A stretch of DNA of 64,000 bases from Roseibacillus sp. (GTDB taxonomy: Bacteria > Verrucomicrobiota > Verrucomicrobiia > Verrucomicrobiales > Akkermansiaceae). The stretch spans positions 1-64,000 of the forward strand of contig NZAC01000022.1 in assembly GCA_002686085.1 (NCBI GenBank). The letters run 5' to 3'. The notes beneath the pieces are model-generated. The model made no database searches. It saw nothing but the letters and a program-made list of their open reading frames with translations, and was not told the origin of the DNA. The position numbers were made by a program, and so were the translations under genes. Position 1 is the stretch's first letter. Every line of letters starts with the position of its first letter. This document shows, piece by piece, positions 60,599-64,000 of this stretch.

Positions 60599-61798
60599 CT
60601 AGCTGATAACGCCCATCTCCCGACCCGTTCGGGCAAATGCATCCACGGCTCGATCAAGCTGCGCCCTGGTATGAGCTGCGGAAATCTGAGTGCGAATTCG
60701 AGCGGTTTCATGTGGCACAACCGGATAAAAGAACCCGATGGCGTAGACCTCGTATTCCAGAAGCTTCTGCGCGAACTGCTGCGAAAGCGCGGCATCCCCA
60801 AGCATGATCGGAGTAATAGGGTGGTCGGCGCCAGCTATGGAAAACCCAGTCTCCGCCATGGACTCCCGGAAATAGATTGTATTGCGTTTTACGCGATCCG
60901 CTAACTCGTTGGAGGTCTCAAGCATTTCAAACACCTTCAGAGCGGCTGCGACAATTACCGGGGCAAGGCTGTTGGAGAACAAGTAGGGCCGCGAGCGTTG
61001 CCGAAGCAACTCAATGATTTCCCTGCGCCCTGAGGTATACCCTCCTGAAGCGCCTCCGAGTGCTTTCCCGAGGGTCGAGGTAGTCAGGTCGATCTTCCCG
61101 AAGAGTCCACAGTGTTCGTGAGTTCCACGCCCCCGAGGACCCAGAAACCCTGTAGCATGGCAATCGTCAAAATGCACCAGGGCTCCATATTTGTCAGCCA
61201 ACTCATGAATCCCGTCCAGTTGAGCGATAACCCCATCCATGGAAAAAACCCCATCAGTGGTAATTAATTTCCTTCGGGCTCCGGAGGCCTCTGCCTCCTG
61301 CAATTTTGTCTCCAGATCAGAGAGATCATTGTTGTAGTAGCGATATCTCCGCGCCTTGCAGAGACGGACTCCATCAATAATTGAAGCATGGTTCAGGCTA
61401 TCGGATATCACAGCGTCATCCGCCGTAAGAAGAGTTTCATAAAGACCTCCATTTGCATCAAAGCAGGACGGGTAGAGGATGGTGTCTTCTGTTCCAAGAA
61501 AAGCGGTGATCCGCTCTTCAAGCTCACGGTGAAGCGATTGGGTGCCACAGATGAAACGCACAGAAGCTGTACCAAACCCCCACCGCTCGAGAGACTCACG
61601 AGCGGCTTCCACAACAGCCGGATGACTCGCAAGCCCCAGATAGTTGTTCGCGCACATGTTGAGGACCTCCCGACCATCATCCAGCTTGATCATCACGTCC
61701 TGAGAGGAACTGATCAATTTCTCACTCTTATACAGACCCCTTTCCTTGATTTCCTCTATGAGGCGCTGGAGGCTCGATCGAAATTCGTTAGAAAACAC
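60599..61798 (-). CDS. kbl: Glycine C-acetyltransferase (2-amino-3-ketobutyrate CoA ligase)
   Basis: 399 residues, alpha-oxoamine synthase family, about the E. coli Kbl length. [36 protein letters not shown], and [20 protein letters not shown] are characteristic, with the PLP Schiff-base Lys245 in [14 protein letters not shown]. It converts 2-amino-3-oxobutyrate and CoA to glycine and acetyl-CoA, the second step of threonine breakdown after threonine dehydrogenase. The usual neighbour tdh is not in the window. Confidence 0.94.
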   Translation of the reverse strand: MFSNEFRSSLQRLIEEIKERGLYKSEKLISSSQDVMIKLDDGREVLNMCANNYLGLASHPAVVEAARESLERWGFGTASVRFICGTQSLHRELEERITAFLGTEDTILYPSCFDANGGLYETLLTADDAVISDSLNHASIIDGVRLCKARRYRYYNNDLSDLETKLQEAEASGARRKLITTDGVFSMDGVIAQLDGIHELADKYGALVHFDDCHATGFLGPRGRGTHEHCGLFGKIDLTTSTLGKALGGASGGYTSGRREIIELLRQRSRPYLFSNSLAPVIVAAALKVFEMLETSNELADRVKRNTIYFRESMAETGFSIAGADHPITPIMLGDAALSQQFAQKLLEYEVYAIGFFYPVVPHETARIRTQISAAHTRAQLDRAVDAFARTGREMGVIS

Positions 61799-61893
61799 GA
61801 CCGACAGTATACTCAGATTGACCCTTGAGGGAGACCTAAATTACCTGCTGCTCGTTACGGCGCTACGCCTTGAGCCCGACGCTGACACACTTT

Positions 61894-63117
61894 CTAGCTG
61901 GGCGCACTATCCAGCCCGAAAACTTGGTGAACGACACGGGCTGCATCCTCTATACACGTCTCGGCAACCGTAATGGAAATCTTGATCTCGGAGGTGCTGA
62001 TCATTCCGATATTAATTCCAGACTCCCCAAGGGCCTTGAACATCTGGGCCGCAACGCCCGAGTGAGAACGCATCCCAATTCCCACGACTGACAGCTTCGC
62101 AATACCTGCCTCGGTTTCGAGATCCGCTTCCCCTCCGAGCTCCGATAGCACGGGCTTCAGGGAAGCCTGAGCCCGACCCAGATCGTGAGTGTGCATCGTG
62201 AAGGAGTGCCGTGCATAGCCATCATGGGCTATGTTGGAAACGATCATATCAATATTGATCTCGTCATCCCCCAGCACTCCAAGGATACGGCCAGACATTC
62301 CAGGTTCATCGGGAATTCCCGTGATGGTAACGCGGGCCTGGGAGCGCTCGATGGAGACTCCACGAATGACCACAGCTTCCATTGCTTCATGTTCTTCAGT
62401 CACAATTGTTCCGGGGTTATTATTGAGAGAGGAACGAACTTCAAACTTTACGCCATATTTCTTTGCGAATTCGACTGATCGGGACTGCATGACCTTGGTT
62501 CCCACCGAGGCGAGTTCCAGAAGCTCATCGTAGGATATCTCAGGCAACTTTCTCGCATCGGAGACCACCCGGGGATCTGCAGTATAGACTCCATCGACAT
62601 CAGTAAGGATCTGGCAGAGGTCAGCATCAACTGAAGAAGCAAACGCTATCGCCGAGAGATCCGACCCACCTCGCCCGAGAGTCTGGATGAGCCCCTGCTC
62701 ATTAACACCCTGAAAACCTGCCACAATGACAACCTTTCCTTCCTCCAGATAGCTCCGGCTCAGGGTCGCATCTATGGTATCAATACGCGCCCGTGTGTGT
62801 GACCCGGAGGTTTTTACTCCGGCCTGACGCCCAGTGATGGAAACCGCTTCTACGCCAATTTGCTTAAGGGCCATGGTCACCAGTGCGATGGACTGTTGCT
62901 CCCCAGTGGAAAGTAGGACGTCCATTTCGCGGGCGGGTGGCTCATCACAGAGTTCCTCCGCCATTCCGATCAGCTTGTCAGTGACTCCCCCCATGGCAGA
63001 GACGACCACTGCGATTTGGTGTCCTTCACTCAGGAGGGACTTGATCCGCAGTGCTACACTGCGAATGCGATCGAAGGATCCAACGGACGTTCCGCCATAT
63101 TTCTGGACGATAAGCAT
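61894..63117 (-). CDS. lysC: Aspartate kinase with two ACT domains
   Basis: 407 residues, the length of the lysine/threonine-regulated monofunctional class. KYGGTSVGSFDRI (residues 6-18) binds ATP; TGEQQSIALV, GRGGSDLSAIAFAS and TDVDGVYTADPRVV form the catalytic core. Two ACT domains follow (TITGIPDEPGMSGRILGVLG and VVGIGMRSHSGVAAQMFKALGES), expected to bind the feedback amino acid. It phosphorylates aspartate at the entry to lysine, diaminopimelate, methionine and threonine synthesis. No lysine riboswitch was recognised in the 187 bases upstream. Confidence 0.94.
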   Translation of the reverse strand: MLIVQKYGGTSVGSFDRIRSVALRIKSLLSEGHQIAVVVSAMGGVTDKLIGMAEELCDEPPAREMDVLLSTGEQQSIALVTMALKQIGVEAVSITGRQAGVKTSGSHTRARIDTIDATLSRSYLEEGKVVIVAGFQGVNEQGLIQTLGRGGSDLSAIAFASSVDADLCQILTDVDGVYTADPRVVSDARKLPEISYDELLELASVGTKVMQSRSVEFAKKYGVKFEVRSSLNNNPGTIVTEEHEAMEAVVIRGVSIERSQARVTITGIPDEPGMSGRILGVLGDDEINIDMIVSNIAHDGYARHSFTMHTHDLGRAQASLKPVLSELGGEADLETEAGIAKLSVVGIGMRSHSGVAAQMFKALGESGINIGMISTSEIKISITVAETCIEDAARVVHQVFGLDSAPS

Positions 63118-63304
63118 GGAGATTCGAAGTGGGCGCGTTCCGCACGAAACCTAAGCTCGCACCAAACACAAGACCCCGCCGGGTTAGCGCCCACGGTGAG
63201 AGAGCGCAAGCTTCTGTTCTCGAATTCGTTGCAACTCCACCCGCTCTCACGGATAGAGTGCGTCAGCTGATCATCTTAGCCGAAGCCGCTGCGGAAATAA
63301 TCAA

Positions 63305-64000
63305 CTACTTCGCCAATGGCACGACAGGAGTATTCCAGCCTGCCATATCTGACGGTTTAGTCCCTGGCTTGCGCCGGCCACCGCCCCTCCCCCAGGTCGG
63401 ATTAAATGGGCCGACAAAGGCTATTTGGGCATCAGGCATGATCTCGTCCTCCAACCCTACCGCCCAGAAGCAGCCATTGATCAGGAGCCTCCGATAGCCG
63501 TCGTCCAGAATATCATTGGAAGCTCCGTAAGTACTGGTGAAAACTTTCCCGGCTTTACCCGATCTTCCCTGGTAGCTTCTCGTCCACGCACCAGGCACGG
63601 GTGGCATTTTCTTGTTGGGCGGTGAATCCGCAGTCATTCCCTCTAACGGCTGAGCCATTGCCAGCACCGTGCTAGGCTCAAGAGGTGCGGCCCGGTAGCC
63701 GCCACACTGAGCCCACATTGTCTTAATCCCCCGGAGGATCGGGTGATCTTTCTCTGCCGGCACGATATCAAGACGAGTACTCTGGCGGTGATTCCCGCCA
63801 TAGTGACCAGCCCACTTCTCACCAAGAACCTGTCGGCCCCATCCCCCTTGATATTCCTTGCCATTAAACCCATTGCCATACTTTGCCCATTTGCTGTCAC
63901 CAGGTATCTGGAAACCATGTGTTGCCGTGCGCAGGCCGACAATCGGACCTCCTCTCTCCAGATAATCAACAAAATGCTGCATCTGTTCGTCCGGCCAGTT
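63305..64000 (-). CDS. ThuA-like secreted-pathway protein (5' truncated)
   Basis: 231 residues are visible; the frame runs out of the right edge (NWPDEQMQHFVDYLERGGP at the boundary), so the N-terminus is missing. The ThuA/trehalose-utilization fold (class I glutamine-amidotransferase-like) is shown by GGPIVGLRTATHGF, WGRQVLGEKWAGHYGGNHR, DHPILRGI, and the end block FTSTYGASNDILDDGYRRLLINGCFWAVGL. These proteins are frequent in PVC genomes beside heme-binding and sugar-oxidation genes. Catalytic activity is unproven. The last 30 residues (GRGGGRRKPGTKP) are basic and low complexity. Confidence 0.82.
   Translation of the reverse strand, partial: NWPDEQMQHFVDYLERGGPIVGLRTATHGFQIPGDSKWAKYGNGFNGKEYQGGWGRQVLGEKWAGHYGGNHRQSTRLDIVPAEKDHPILRGIKTMWAQCGGYRAAPLEPSTVLAMAQPLEGMTADSPPNKKMPPVPGAWTRSYQGRSGKAGKVFTSTYGASNDILDDGYRRLLINGCFWAVGLEDEIMPDAQIAFVGPFNPTWGRGGGRRKPGTKPSDMAGWNTPVVPLAK

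Noticed and set aside
63118..63304. Lysine riboswitch before aspartate kinase
   Set aside because: The 187 bases were scanned by eye for the conserved multi-stem core; none was recognised.

Overview
This window reads as a piece of chromosome from a Gram-negative member of the PVC superphylum, most likely a Verrucomicrobiota. The evidence is lineage-typical protein content: a PVC-type heme-binding CxxCH protein, an overlapping DUF1549/DUF1553 + DUF1501 pair, two formylglycine sulfatases, DUF1080 and ThuA-like proteins, PQQ-propeller proteins, a choice-of-anchor D protein, and many secreted HEAT, discoidin and squalene-cyclase-like modules. No rRNA, tRNA, insertion sequence, phage or CRISPR array was seen. 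Genes are packed tightly, and no stretch over 300 bases lacks a gene. The longest gaps (26261-26498, 37278-37522, 49092-49320, 56988-57246) hold only inverted repeats or a doubtful small ORF. The taxonomic call is inference, because no marker RNA is present.

Layout. 1-7506: the tail of a Gly/Ala/Gln-rich protein, then a secreted alpha/alpha-toroid protein, a HEAT-repeat protein and a giant PQQ-propeller/discoidin protein. Two of the three junctions are ATGA start/stop overlaps. 7577-15277: a sulfatase with a C-terminal discoidin domain, a three-repeat choice-of-anchor D protein, an M14-type metallopeptidase, a dehydrogenase-like propeller protein and L-threonine aldolase. 15395-25566: a divergent glucose-6-phosphate dehydrogenase, the PVC cytochrome, a secreted HExxH protein, a tandem pair of amidohydrolases whose second copy has lost its metal site, and an M28 peptidase with a PDZ domain. 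25595-26260: an unrecognised membrane protein.

26499-36592 is the most interesting block. It encodes a long periplasmic TPR protein, ExbB/TolQ, ExbD/TolR, and two large paralogous membrane proteins that combine TolB-like PD40 propellers with squalene-cyclase-like toroids. In one paralog the toroid is inserted inside the propeller. In the other it sits at the C-terminus behind an acidic linker and a transmembrane helix carrying the Ser-x3-His signature of TonB. I interpret this as a variant Tol/TonB-like proton-motive-force-driven envelope machine with a propeller-transducer-toroid fusion.

36648-49091: two DUF1080 proteins around a PQQ-propeller protein, murI, a second sulfatase, bioA with a small overlapping partner, a CPBP protease, a ComF-type phosphoribosyltransferase, accD, folC and a metallo-beta-lactamase-fold nuclease. 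49321-56987 (minus strand): cysQ, an aspartate-type aminotransferase, a 992-residue membrane-anchored coiled-coil protein with a C-terminal helix-hairpin-helix, a TM-BON-OmpA protein, prmA and a small unknown. 57247-64000: the DUF1549/1553-DUF1501 pair, kbl, an aspartate kinase and a truncated ThuA-like protein.

Housekeeping functions present are peptidoglycan precursor (murI), biotin (bioA), fatty acid (accD), folate (folC), the aspartate family (aspartate kinase), and glycine/threonine interconversion (ltaE, kbl). They are interspersed with a large secreted repertoire suited to degrading sulfated polysaccharides and to periplasmic redox chemistry.
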